NCBI RefSeq assembly: GCF_934371575.1
Contig: NZ_CAKRNY010000047.1
Span: 1-27,226, forward strand
Reading direction: 5' to 3'
DNA: 27,226 bases
Source of the DNA: an uncultured Blautia sp.
GTDB taxonomy: Bacteria; Bacillota; Clostridia; Lachnospirales; Lachnospiraceae
The translations under genes and the position numbers were made by a program. Of this stretch, positions 14,377 through 22,776 are shown in pieces. The notes beneath the pieces are model-generated. The model made no database searches, was not told where the DNA came from, and saw only the letters and a list, made by a program, of their open reading frames with translations. How positions within the stretch are numbered: position 1 is the stretch's first letter; the number at the start of each line of letters is the position of its first letter.

Positions 14377-16470
14377 ATGTACAAAAGTTATTCCATGGAA
14401 TTAGCTGGAAGAACACTTACCGTAGATATCGGACGTGTTGCGAAACAGGCCAATGGCGCAGCACTTATGCATTATGGTGACACTACCGTACTTGCTACAG
14501 CAACTGCATCCAAAGAGCCAAGAGAGGGAATCGACTTTTTCCCATTAAGCGTTGAATATGAAGAGAAAATGTACGCCGTAGGAAAGATTCCAGGCGGTTT
14601 TAATAAGAGAGAAGGAAAGGCAAGCGAGCATGCAATCCTTACTTCCCGTGTTATCGACAGACCTATGCGTCCTCTGTTCCCGAAGGATTACAGAAATGAC
14701 GTTACACTGGTAGATATGGTTATGTCCGTAGATCCTGAGTGTAATCCGGAGATTCCGGCTATGCTTGGTTCTTCCCTTGCTACCTGTATTTCCGATATTC
14801 CATTTGACGGACCATGTGCTACTACACAGATCGGACTTATTGACGGTGAATTCATTGTGAACCCTACACTGGCTCAGAAAGAGATTTCTGATCTTCAGCT
14901 TACTGTAGCTTCCACAAGAGATAAGGTTATCATGATCGAGGCTGGTGCCAACGAGATTCCGGAAGATCAGATGATCGAAGCAATCTATAAAGCACATGAG
15001 GTAAACCAGGAAATCATTAAATTCTTTGACCAGATCATTGCTGACTGTGGCAAAGAGAAACACAGCTATGAGTCCTGTGCAGTTCCAAATGAGTTGTTTG
15101 ACGCTATCAAAGAGATCGTTCCTCCGGAAGAGATGGAGGTTGCTGTATTCTCTGATGACAAGCAGACCAGAGAGAATAATATCGCAGCTGTAACAGAGAA
15201 ACTGAAAGAAGCTTTTGCAGAGAAAGAAGAGTGGCTTGCAGTTCTTGGCGAGGCTGTTTATCAGTATCAGAAGAAGACTGTCCGTAAGATGATCCTGAAA
15301 GATCATAAGCGTCCGGATGGCCGTGAGATCACACAGATCCGTCCGCTGGCAGCAGAGGTTGACATTATCCCGAGAGTACATGGTTCTGCTATGTTTACCC
15401 GTGGACAGACTCAGATCTGCACAATCACTACTCTGGCACCTCTTGCAGAGGCTCAGAGAATTGACGGACTTGACGAGTTTGAGACAAGCAAGAGATATAT
15501 GCACCATTATAATTTCCCGTCCTACTCTGTAGGCGAGACAAAGCCATCCAGAGGACCGGGACGCCGTGAAATCGGTCATGGAGCACTTGCTGAGAGAGCA
15601 CTTGTACCGGTACTTCCAAGCGTAGAGGAGTTCCCATACGCAATCCGTACCGTATCCGAGACTTTTGAGTCAAACGGATCCACATCCCAGGCAAGTATCT
15701 GTGCATCCACCATGTCTCTCGAGGCTGCCGGTGTACCGATCAAGAAACCGGTTGCAGGTATTTCCTGTGGTCTTGTAACAGGTGACACAGATGATGATTA
15801 TATCGTTCTGACTGATATCCAGGGTCTTGAGGACTTCTTCGGCGATATGGACTTTAAGGTAGCCGGAACTCATGACGGTATCACAGCAATCCAGATGGAT
15901 ATTAAGATCCACGGTCTTACTAGACAGATCGTTGAGGAAGCTATCAGACGTACCAAGGAAGCAAGAGAGTACATCCTTAATGAGGTTATTGAGAAATGTA
16001 TTCCGGCACCTCGTACAACTGTTGGCAAATATGCTCCGAAGATCATTCAGATCCAGATTGATCCTCAGAAAATCGGTGATGTTGTAGGTCAGAGAGGTAA
16101 GACTATCAACACAATTATCGAGCGTACAGGAGTTAAGATCGACATTTCAGATGAAGGAGCTGTATCTATCTGTGGTGTAGACAGCAGAAATATGCAGGAA
16201 GCTAAGCGTATGGTTGAGATCATCGCTTCTGACTTCGAGCAGGGACAGATCCTGACAGGTCAGGTCGTAAGCATCAAAGAGTTCGGTGCATTTGTTGAGT
16301 TTGCACCTGGTAAAGAGGGAATGGTTCACATTTCCAAGATCTGCAAGGAGAGAATCAACCGTGTAGAGGATGTGCTTACACTTGGTGATAAGGTGACAGT
16401 TGTCTGCCTTGGAAAAGACAAGATGGGAAGAATGAGCTTCAGCATCAAGGATGTTCCGGCAGAGGCTTAA
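14377..16470 (+). CDS. pnp: Polyribonucleotide nucleotidyltransferase (PNPase)
   Basis: PNPase is a phosphorolytic 3'-5' exoribonuclease of mRNA decay. The 697-aa protein contains two RNase PH-type domains; the second has ITTLAPLAEAQRIDGL and PSRGPGRREIGHGALAERAL. A KH domain follows (IGDVVGQRGKTINTIIERTG, about 565-610), then a C-terminal S1 domain (GQVVSIKEFGAFVEFAPGKEG onward). Length and domain order are standard. Its stop is 4 nt before dut, so the two form an operon. Confidence 0.97.
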   Translation: MYKSYSMELAGRTLTVDIGRVAKQANGAALMHYGDTTVLATATASKEPREGIDFFPLSVEYEEKMYAVGKIPGGFNKREGKASEHAILTSRVIDRPMRPLFPKDYRNDVTLVDMVMSVDPECNPEIPAMLGSSLATCISDIPFDGPCATTQIGLIDGEFIVNPTLAQKEISDLQLTVASTRDKVIMIEAGANEIPEDQMIEAIYKAHEVNQEIIKFFDQIIADCGKEKHSYESCAVPNELFDAIKEIVPPEEMEVAVFSDDKQTRENNIAAVTEKLKEAFAEKEEWLAVLGEAVYQYQKKTVRKMILKDHKRPDGREITQIRPLAAEVDIIPRVHGSAMFTRGQTQICTITTLAPLAEAQRIDGLDEFETSKRYMHHYNFPSYSVGETKPSRGPGRREIGHGALAERALVPVLPSVEEFPYAIRTVSETFESNGSTSQASICASTMSLEAAGVPIKKPVAGISCGLVTGDTDDDYIVLTDIQGLEDFFGDMDFKVAGTHDGITAIQMDIKIHGLTRQIVEEAIRRTKEAREYILNEVIEKCIPAPRTTVGKYAPKIIQIQIDPQKIGDVVGQRGKTINTIIERTGVKIDISDEGAVSICGVDSRNMQEAKRMVEIIASDFEQGQILTGQVVSIKEFGAFVEFAPGKEGMVHISKICKERINRVEDVLTLGDKVTVVCLGKDKMGRMSFSIKDVPAEA

Positions 16471-16474
16471 TACC

Positions 16475-16987
16475 ATGAAAAGAATTGCGAAATTTCATAA
16501 GGTAAGTAAAGAACGTTTTGTGGCAGACTGGATGGACTGCTTTGAGGGAACGGCTTCCGGTGAGGCTGAGAGCATTTATGAAAGCATCCGTCTTCCCAGA
16601 CGTGCTACAGCCGGAAGTGCAGGCTACGATTTCTTTTCTCCGGCTGACTTTACCATCAGACCGGGTGAAACCGTTAAAATTCCTACCGGAATCCGTGTGG
16701 AAATGGATCAGGATTGGGTGCTGAAATGCTATCCCAGAAGCGGTCTTGGATTTAAATTCCGTCTGCAGCTGAACAATACAGTTGGAATTATTGACAGTGA
16801 CTATTTCTATTCTGATAATGAAGGGCATATTTTTGCCAAGCTGACGAATGATACCAATGAGAATAAAGTGGTGGAATTAAAGGCTGATACAGGCTTTATG
16901 CAGGGAATCTTTGTGGAATACGGAATCACTGTGGATGACGATGTAACAGATGTGAGAAATGGCGGATTTGGAAGCACTACGAAGTAG
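16475..16987 (+). CDS. dut: dUTP diphosphatase (trimeric dUTPase)
   Basis: The enzyme hydrolyses dUTP to dUMP and pyrophosphate, keeping uracil out of DNA and supplying the dTMP precursor. The 170-aa protein shows the trimeric dUTPase motifs in order: AGSAGYDFFSP, PRSGLGFKF, GIIDSDYFYSDNEGHI, KLTND and the C-terminal RNGGFGSTTK. It has a 40-residue N-terminal extension before the first motif compared with the E. coli enzyme. ATG 16475 lies 4 nt after the pnp stop and depends on a weak GA-rich site inside pnp; an in-frame ATG at 16451 lies within pnp and is less likely. Confidence 0.9.
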   Translation: MKRIAKFHKVSKERFVADWMDCFEGTASGEAESIYESIRLPRRATAGSAGYDFFSPADFTIRPGETVKIPTGIRVEMDQDWVLKCYPRSGLGFKFRLQLNNTVGIIDSDYFYSDNEGHIFAKLTNDTNENKVVELKADTGFMQGIFVEYGITVDDDVTDVRNGGFGSTTK

Positions 16988-17020
16988 ATGCTTCCAAATC
17001 CGGCAGAAAATAATAAAAAT

Positions 17021-17066
17021 AAAGCAGACAGATGTGGGCGAAAATGCTCATGTCTGTCTGCTTTTT
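17021..17066. terminator. Bidirectional terminator between dut and DUF1292 gene
   Basis: A 19-bp stem (17021-17039 with 17046-17064, including three G-U pairs) around GAAAAT is followed by T on the plus strand. On the minus strand it is followed by a T-rich tail, so it can serve both converging genes. Confidence 0.85.
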
Positions 17067-17090
17067 AGTAGTTATAATGAAAAAATATAT

Positions 17091-17468
17091 TTACTCTAAT
17101 GGCTCTCCGGAAGCTTCTGCCTCGCGTGCATTCTGAAGAACGGTATCAAAAGCAATGGCAGCTTTATTATATTCTTCGTCGCTCTCAATATTGGCAAGCA
17201 TCGGAGCACCGTCTGCCGTACGGGTGAAGGAATACAGATAAACCTCGCCGTCGTGATTCTGTCCGTCCTCGTCAAGTGGAAGAAGGGCAATATACTCCTT
17301 CGCATCTACCGGGAAAATGGTAAGGATGGCGCATTCTACCTCGGTATCATCCTCCATGGTAAGAGTAATAGTGCTGTGCTGGCTTGGATCTGTGCTGCAT
17401 CCTCCACATGTGGAGCAGTCGGAACCCTCGCAGCTGCTGCATGAATTATTCATATCTAAATCAGTCAT
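17091..17468 (-). CDS. DUF1292-family protein with N-terminal cysteine cluster
   Basis: The function is unknown. The C-terminal 95 residues follow the DUF1292 (YrzB-like) pattern: ITLTMEDDTEVECAILTIFPVDAKEYIALLPLDEDG, then GEVYLYSFTRTADGAPMLANIESDEEYNKAAIAF. The first 30 residues are unusual: Cys10, Cys13, Cys18, Cys21 and Cys24 form a CxxC-x4-CxxCxxC array that could bind a metal. The 125-aa protein starts at ATG 17468 with GAGG 8 nt upstream; a second Met at residue 6 is an alternative start that keeps all five Cys. It is strongly acidic. The gene is divergent from xth and convergent with dut. Confidence 0.78.
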   Translation of the reverse strand: MTDLDMNNSCSSCEGSDCSTCGGCSTDPSQHSTITLTMEDDTEVECAILTIFPVDAKEYIALLPLDEDGQNHDGEVYLYSFTRTADGAPMLANIESDEEYNKAAIAFDTVLQNAREAEASGEPLE

Positions 17469-17523
17469 TTAAAATACCTCGCTTTGTAAAAAATTTGTAC
17501 TTACACGTTACGGTAATATTTAG

Positions 17524-17553
17524 ATTGTACCAGAAAAATAGGGTTTTGTGAAT
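17524..17553 (-). promoter_or_regulatory. Promoter of DUF1292 gene
   Basis: On the minus strand, TTCACA, a 17-bp spacer and TACAAT, with TG one base upstream of the -10, form a good promoter. Its -35 box overlaps the -35 box of the oppositely directed xth promoter. Confidence 0.65.
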
Positions 17554-17573
17554 AGGGAAATATGTGTTATAAT
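17546..17573 (+). promoter_or_regulatory. Promoter of xth (extended -10)
   Basis: TTGTGA (17546-17551), a 16-bp spacer and TATAAT (17568-17573) preceded by TGT give an extended -10 promoter. Predicted transcription begins near 17580, about 50 nt before xth. Confidence 0.75.
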
Positions 17574-17631
17574 AAAGAAAGTTCACAGAAACGGTGAGCA
17601 GTAACCATAATTATTATGATTGGAGAATAAC

Positions 17632-18387
17632 ATGAGGCTTGTATCATGGAATGTTAATGGAATCCGTGCCTGTATTACAAAGGGCTTTGAAGAGAGCTTT
17701 GCGGAACTTGATGCGGATATTTTCTGTCTGCAGGAGACGAAGTGTCAGGAGAATCAGGTAAAGCTTGAGCTCCCGGGCTATTATCAGTACTGGAATTATG
17801 CTAACCGCAAGGGATATTCCGGAACGGCTGTATTTACGAAGAAAGAGCCACTGTCCGTGACGTACGGACTTGGGATAGAAGAGCACGATAAAGAGGGCAG
17901 GGTGATCACTGCAGAGATGGAGGATTTTTATCTTGTCACTGTGTACACGCCGAATTCCCAGTCTGAGCTCAGAAGACTGGAATACCGTATGGAATGGGAA
18001 AGGGATTTTCTGGCTTATCTTCTGAAACTGCAGGAGAAGAAGCCTGTGATCTGCTGTGGTGATATGAATGTGGCACATCAGGAAATTGACCTTAAGAATC
18101 CTAAGACAAACCGGATGAATGCGGGATTTACAGATGAAGAGCGGTCATGCTTTACCAAAGTTCTGGAAGCAGGATTTATCGATACTTTTCGTTATTTTTA
18201 TCCGGAGGTTGAGGGGGCCTATTCCTGGTGGTCTTACAGGTTTAAGGCAAGAGAGAAAAATGCCGGATGGAGAATTGACTATTTTCTCACCTCTCCGTCA
18301 TTGAAAGAGAATCTGGAAGATGCGAAGATCCACAGTGAGATCATGGGATCGGATCATTGTCCTGTAGAGCTGGATCTGAAGCTCTAA
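17632..18387 (+). CDS. xth: Exodeoxyribonuclease III (AP endonuclease, ExoA/Xth)
   Basis: This base-excision repair enzyme cuts at abasic sites and trims 3' ends. The 251-aa protein contains the exonuclease-endonuclease-phosphatase fold motifs: SWNVNGIRA at the start, LQETK (metal-binding Glu), [29 protein letters not shown] and C-terminal GSDHCPVEL with the catalytic Asp-His pair. All key residues are present. ATG 17632 follows GGAG by 6 nt; TTG 17620 upstream overlaps that site and is rejected. Confidence 0.95.
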   Translation: MRLVSWNVNGIRACITKGFEESFAELDADIFCLQETKCQENQVKLELPGYYQYWNYANRKGYSGTAVFTKKEPLSVTYGLGIEEHDKEGRVITAEMEDFYLVTVYTPNSQSELRRLEYRMEWERDFLAYLLKLQEKKPVICCGDMNVAHQEIDLKNPKTNRMNAGFTDEERSCFTKVLEAGFIDTFRYFYPEVEGAYSWWSYRFKAREKNAGWRIDYFLTSPSLKENLEDAKIHSEIMGSDHCPVELDLKL

Positions 18388-18394
18388 AGCGAAT

Positions 18395-18420
18395 CAGACT
18401 CTTATAAACACCTGAGTCTG
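18395..18420 (+). terminator. Weak hairpin after xth
   Basis: CAGACTC and GAGTCTG form a 7-bp stem with a 12-nt loop, but there is no T run after it. It may be a weak terminator or a processing site; the downstream gene has no obvious promoter of its own. Confidence 0.3.
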
Positions 18421-18476
18421 TAAGAAGAGTACAGCTGCCGGACGTGACATCAGAAAAAGACAGGAGGGCTTATAAA

Positions 18477-20423
18477 GTGGCAATACCGGGAAATAAGAGC
18501 GTGATTGTAACATCTGGTTATCCGTTGATACTTGGAGCAAGCCAGATGGTGGATGGATATAATTTTGCAGTGGAAGCAGAGGAAGACTCAGAGGTTTTCC
18601 TGCTCCTATACAGAAAAAAAAGCAGGGAGCCGTTTTATCAGCTTCTGCTGGATGAGAAATACAGGACCGGACGGATTTTTTCTGTCTTTATGAAGAAATT
18701 AAATGTAACCAATCTGGAATATAATTTCAGTATTAACGGGGAAATCTGCCTGGATCCCTGCGCAAGCAGGATCAGCGGAAGAGAGCGTTTCGGAGAGCCA
18801 TGGGAAGCTGATATGCATAAGGTGCGCTGTGGTTTCTGGTCAGGAAACGGATACGACTGGGAAGATGAGAAGTCTCCGGAAACAGATTTTGGAAATATGA
18901 TCCTTTATAAGCTTCATGTGCGCGGATATACCAGGCAGGCCCGGATTCCGGCCCGAATCCGTGGAACCTTTGAAGGTCTGACCCACATGATACCATACTG
19001 GCAGGAGCTTGGAATCAATACCGTAGAGCTTATGCCGGCTTATGAATTCATGGAAGTCCGTCAGAAAAGTGAGCCGGAGGGACTGGTTTCCCATAAGGGG
19101 AAAGAGAATGAAGTAAATTACTGGGGTTATGGAAATGGCCTTTATTTTGCCCCGAAGAGCGCCTATTGTGCGACAAAGGATCCTCACAGGGAATTCTGTG
19201 ATATGATCAAGGCATTCCACAGAGCCGGAATCAGCTGCATTATGGAAATGTATTTCCCGGCAGAGGTTAATCCTCTGATGGCGCTTCGTGCACTGCAGTT
19301 CTGGAAACAGAATTATCATGTGGACGGTTTTCATGTACTGGGTGAGGGAGCACCTCTTGATCTGATCATGAAAGACGGGTTGCTTGCGGGAACCAGGATT
19401 CTGGCAGATCAGGTGAATACAGCAGCCCTTTCCAAAAATCGAAAACAGAGCAGGCGCTGTCTTGCAGAATATAATCTGGGCTTTTTGCAGGATATGAGAA
19501 AATTCCTGAAAAGTGATGAAGATATGGTACCTGCAGTACAGTTCCGTCTCCGCCACAATCCGGATGATCATGGCGTGATCAATTATATCACCTGTCAGGA
19601 CGGATTTACCCTGAATGACCTTGTTTCCTATAATTATAAGCATAATGAGGCGAATGGTGAGGGAAATAACGACGGCTGCAGCTATAATTACTCCTGGAAC
19701 TGTGGTATAGAAGGACCAAGCAGAAAGCAGTGGATCAGACAGATGAGAGAGCGTCAGATGAGGGCTGCTTTTGCCATGCTGCTGTTTTCACAGGGAGTGC
19801 CTATGATTTACGGCGGCGATGAGATCGGCAATTCGCAGGAGGGAAATAACAATGCCTACTGTCAGGATAATCCTATTGGCTGGATCGACTGGCGTGGACT
19901 GCGAAGAAATGCAAGTATGCTTGCGTTTGTGCAAAAGGCAGTTGCACTCAGGAAAGCCCATCCTGTTTTGCATATGAATGAGAGCATGAAAGAAACGGAT
20001 TATCTGGGCAAAGGATTTCCGGATATGTCTTTTCATGGGGAACGTGCATGGTTCTGTAATATGGAAAACACAAGCCGTATGATCGGTATGATGCTGTGCG
20101 GCGAGTATGCACAGATGGCAGATGGAAAAGAAGATGATTTCCTTTATGTAGGCTTTAATTTCCACTGGGAAACCCGGAATATGGCGCTTCCAAATCTTCC
20201 GGAAGGCATGGAATGGAAGAAAGTGATGGATACCGGTGATCTGACCTGTGATGGATTTTACGGGGAGAATGGGATGGTTTATGAGCGCGCTGTGGAAGCA
20301 GGCCCACGTACGGTGGTTGTGCTTAAGGGTGTGAAGAAACCGGAACCGGAGAAAAAACAAAAGGAAAAAGGGAAAAGTGTGAAAAGGAGGTCCTCTGAAA
20401 ATGCATCCGTGGCTTCACTTTAA
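18477..20423 (+). CDS. GH13 debranching-enzyme-like protein, probably catalytically inactive
   Basis: The 648-aa protein is built like GlgX/isoamylase: an N-terminal beta-rich domain, then a GH13 barrel. The barrel retains ILYKLHVRGYTR, NTVELMPAYEF, NYWGYGNGLYFAPKSAY, a region-IV segment with LNDLVSYNYKHNEANGE, and GVPMIYGGDEIGNSQEGNNNAYCQDN. The catalytic positions differ. GFRFD is GFHVL (nucleophile Asp to Leu288), the acid/base Glu of AEPW is Asp311 in ADQV, the region-I DVVYNH is EMYFPA, and region IV HDG is QDG. Only the third Asp (375) remains. Glycosidase activity is therefore unlikely; binding of glycogen or another glucan is possible. GTG 18477 is chosen because AGGAGG lies 9 nt before it. 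The Lys-rich tail overlaps the next gene. Confidence 0.8.
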   Translation: MAIPGNKSVIVTSGYPLILGASQMVDGYNFAVEAEEDSEVFLLLYRKKSREPFYQLLLDEKYRTGRIFSVFMKKLNVTNLEYNFSINGEICLDPCASRISGRERFGEPWEADMHKVRCGFWSGNGYDWEDEKSPETDFGNMILYKLHVRGYTRQARIPARIRGTFEGLTHMIPYWQELGINTVELMPAYEFMEVRQKSEPEGLVSHKGKENEVNYWGYGNGLYFAPKSAYCATKDPHREFCDMIKAFHRAGISCIMEMYFPAEVNPLMALRALQFWKQNYHVDGFHVLGEGAPLDLIMKDGLLAGTRILADQVNTAALSKNRKQSRRCLAEYNLGFLQDMRKFLKSDEDMVPAVQFRLRHNPDDHGVINYITCQDGFTLNDLVSYNYKHNEANGEGNNDGCSYNYSWNCGIEGPSRKQWIRQMRERQMRAAFAMLLFSQGVPMIYGGDEIGNSQEGNNNAYCQDNPIGWIDWRGLRRNASMLAFVQKAVALRKAHPVLHMNESMKETDYLGKGFPDMSFHGERAWFCNMENTSRMIGMMLCGEYAQMADGKEDDFLYVGFNFHWETRNMALPNLPEGMEWKKVMDTGDLTCDGFYGENGMVYERAVEAGPRTVVVLKGVKKPEPEKKQKEKGKSVKRRSSENASVASL

Positions 20424-20940
20424 AACAATTACCAAACACAAGCTGATGGTTATGGGGTATTGTTTTAGAATTGGACTCTATAAGCAGGGGCTTCTTCATG
20501 ATCTTTCCAAATATTCCCCGTCGGAATTTCTGGTAGGCTGCAAATATTATCAGGGTAACAGAAGTCCTAATAACGCGGAGCGGGAGGATATCGGTGTTTC
20601 CACTGCCTGGCTGCATCATAAGGGGCGCAATAAGCACCATTATGAGCACTGGGTAGATTATTCCATAAGTGATCCGGAGCATGTGATCATGGGTGCGAAA
20701 ATGCCCAGGAAATATATAGCTGAGATGGTAATGGACAGAATCAGTGCATCCAGGACTTATCTGGGAGATGCTTATGACAATCACCAGCCTTTGGAATATT
20801 TTCTGAGAAGCAAGCCCAAGCTGTGGTTTGTACACCCTCAGACGAAGAAAGAACTGGAAGGCCTTCTTCGTATTCTGAATGACAAGGGCGAAGAAAAGGC
20901 TTTGTGGTATATTAAGCATGTATATTTAAAAGAAAAATGA
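20401..20940 (+). CDS. DUF5662-family protein (HD-like)
   Basis: The function is unknown. The 179-aa protein is rich in His and Asp in a spacing reminiscent of HD-type metal-binding proteins: TKHKLMV, LLHDLSKYSPSEF, WLHHKGRNKHHYEHW. This resembles the family I know as DUF5662 (recognition from memory). Whether it is a hydrolase cannot be told from sequence. ATG 20401 lies 23 nt inside the GH13-like gene, with AAGGAGG (20384-20390) also inside that gene, so the two are very probably translationally coupled. Confidence 0.7.
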   Translation: MHPWLHFKTITKHKLMVMGYCFRIGLYKQGLLHDLSKYSPSEFLVGCKYYQGNRSPNNAEREDIGVSTAWLHHKGRNKHHYEHWVDYSISDPEHVIMGAKMPRKYIAEMVMDRISASRTYLGDAYDNHQPLEYFLRSKPKLWFVHPQTKKELEGLLRILNDKGEEKALWYIKHVYLKEK

Positions 20941-20958
20941 AAAAATATGCAATATCAC

Positions 20959-20988
20959 TTGCACTTTCACACTCTTCTGTGGTAAAGT
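20959..20988 (+). promoter_or_regulatory. Promoter of putP
   Basis: TTGCAC (20959-20964), an 18-bp spacer and TAAAGT (20983-20988) lie between the DUF5662 gene and putP. The leader contains a 7-bp hairpin (TTGCTGT with ACAGCAA, 21003-21028) before the AGGAGG site. Confidence 0.55.
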
Positions 20989-21054
20989 ATGAAATGGTTA
21001 TTTTGCTGTCAAAAGTTATGAACAGCAAGTTTTATCACAGAGGAGGAGAAAAAA

Positions 21055-22590
21055 TTGAGTGGTACAACAGTGATAATTCTGATTGCTTTTGTGTTCTACC
21101 TTGTCATGATGATCGTCATTGGTGCGGTTTACATGAAAAAAACCTCCAGCTCAGAGGATTACTTCCTTGGAGGCAGAGGACTGAACGGATGGGTGGCTGC
21201 ACTTTCCGCACAGGCTTCTGATATGAGCGGATGGCTTCTGATGGGACTTCCTGGAGCCATTTATTCTCTGGGATCCGGACAGATCTGGATCGCAGTAGGG
21301 CTTTTTATCGGAACTGTTCTCAACTGGATCTGTATTTCCGGAAGACTTCGTAAATACACCATCGTGGCAAATAATTCCATGACGATCCCGGCTTTTTTTG
21401 AGAACCGTTATCGTGATAAGAAAAAGATCCTGCTTCTGATTTCATCTATTGTGATCGTCATCTTTTTCCTGGTATATACAGCATCTGCACTGGCTGCAGG
21501 CGGTAAGCTGTTTAATACGGTGTTTGGACTTGATTATCATGTAGCTCTGGCTATTGGAGCAGCGGTTATTCTTTGCTACACTTTTATGGGCGGCTTTATG
21601 GCTGTCTGTGTAACAGATTTTGTACAGGGAACCCTGATGCTTATCGGACTTCTTGTAGTTCCTTTGGTGGCATATTTCCTGCTTCCAGGCAATCTCACAG
21701 ACTTGATTTCCCAGAGTGGTGTGACTGGTGGTGCAGGCGCTTATCTGAATCCGTTTATGAATGGAGACAGACCGTATACTTTTATAGAGATATTTTCCCA
21801 GCTGGCATGGGGCTTTGGATACTGTGGAATGCCTCACGTACTGGTAAGATTTATGGCAGTTAAGAATGAGAAAGAATTAAAGAAATCCTGGGCAATTGCC
21901 ATTGTATGGGATCTCCTTTCCCTGACAGCTGCATTTGCAATCGCTGTGATCGGAAGAGCTTATCTGCTTCCTGTCATTCTTGGGGAGAATGGAGCTGCTT
22001 CTTCTGAGAGCGTATTTATTGAAATGATCCGTAAGGTGTTTACCTCAGAGCTTGCCCTTCCGTTTATCGGTGGACTGTTCCTCTGCGGAATCCTTGCAGC
22101 AATCATGTCCACAGCGGATTCCCAGCTTCTTGTGACCGCTTCTGCAGTGTCTGAGGACCTGTATCATAGCTTTATCAAGAAAGATGCTGACTCTAAGGAG
22201 ATTCTGAAAGTAAGCCGTATCACGGTTATTGTGATCGCAGTGATCGCATTTGCCATTGCATGGAATCCGGACAGCAGCATTATGGGACTGGTTTCCAATG
22301 CGTGGGCAGGACTTGGCTCCGCGTTTGGACCGATCGTGGTAATGTCCCTGTTCTGGAGAAGAACCAATCTTCCAGGTGCTGTTGCCGGTATGGTGACTGG
22401 TGGACTTACCGTTATTATCTGGGACTACATCCCGTTAGTTGGTGGACAGACACTTGGAACCTACACAGGACTTTATTCCCTGGCTGTTGGCTTTCTGCTC
22501 AGCCTGGTGATGATCGTGATTGTCAGCCTTGCGACAAAGGCTCCATCTAAAGAGATTACAGATGAGTTTGATAAGGTGGCTGCGAAGTAA
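21055..22590 (+). CDS. putP: Sodium/proline symporter PutP (SSS family)
   Basis: This Na+-coupled transporter of the solute:sodium symporter family most likely takes up proline. The 511-aa membrane protein has about 12-13 hydrophobic segments. Family signatures include SSSEDYFLGGRGLNGWVAAL, SAQASDMSGWLLMGLPGA (Asp56, Ser58 matching the E. coli PutP Na+ site) and the TM9 segment AAIMSTADSQLL with the Ser-Thr pair that coordinates Na+. Translation starts at TTG 21055 with AGGAGG 8 nt upstream; no ATG competes. It has its own promoter and a terminator after it. Substrate assignment rests on overall PutP resemblance. Confidence 0.9.
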   Translation: MSGTTVIILIAFVFYLVMMIVIGAVYMKKTSSSEDYFLGGRGLNGWVAALSAQASDMSGWLLMGLPGAIYSLGSGQIWIAVGLFIGTVLNWICISGRLRKYTIVANNSMTIPAFFENRYRDKKKILLLISSIVIVIFFLVYTASALAAGGKLFNTVFGLDYHVALAIGAAVILCYTFMGGFMAVCVTDFVQGTLMLIGLLVVPLVAYFLLPGNLTDLISQSGVTGGAGAYLNPFMNGDRPYTFIEIFSQLAWGFGYCGMPHVLVRFMAVKNEKELKKSWAIAIVWDLLSLTAAFAIAVIGRAYLLPVILGENGAASSESVFIEMIRKVFTSELALPFIGGLFLCGILAAIMSTADSQLLVTASAVSEDLYHSFIKKDADSKEILKVSRITVIVIAVIAFAIAWNPDSSIMGLVSNAWAGLGSAFGPIVVMSLFWRRTNLPGAVAGMVTGGLTVIIWDYIPLVGGQTLGTYTGLYSLAVGFLLSLVMIVIVSLATKAPSKEITDEFDKVAAK

Positions 22591-22620
22591 TTATTCGCAA
22601 AAAATAAAAGTTTTATAAAA

Positions 22621-22656
22621 AAGGTAGTCCTTAGATGGAAAGGGCTACCTTTTTTT
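22621..22656 (+). terminator. Terminator of putP
   Basis: AAGGTAGTCC (22621-22630) and GGGCTACCTT (22642-22651) pair over 10 bp (one G-U) and run into a T tract. It lies 31 nt after the putP stop. Confidence 0.88.
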
Positions 22657-22665
22657 CTGAAAATT

Positions 22666-22674
22666 TGTTATAAT
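22666..22674 (+). promoter_or_regulatory. Extended -10 promoter of glf
   Basis: TGTTATAAT is a full extended -10 element. The expected -35 position falls inside the putP terminator and is poor, so the promoter relies on the TG extension. The same TGTTATAAT element occurs at the xth promoter. Confidence 0.6.
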
Positions 22675-22776
22675 AATAACATCTTTAGCCGGGAATAAAT
22701 GATACTTCGGAAGAGGTGTCTGGCAGAGAGAACGCGAAGAAGCTGCCGTTCCCATAACAGAAAGGGGCAACACAAG

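Noticed and set aside
14545..15579. 344-codon minus-strand frame
   Set aside because: It lies wholly antisense to pnp and its composition is that of a shadow frame, with no start signals.
20937..21221. 94-codon frame whose ATG overlaps the stop of the DUF5662 gene
   Set aside because: Its second half is an out-of-frame reading of the start of putP and it has no ribosome binding site of its own; the putP promoter and leader lie within it.
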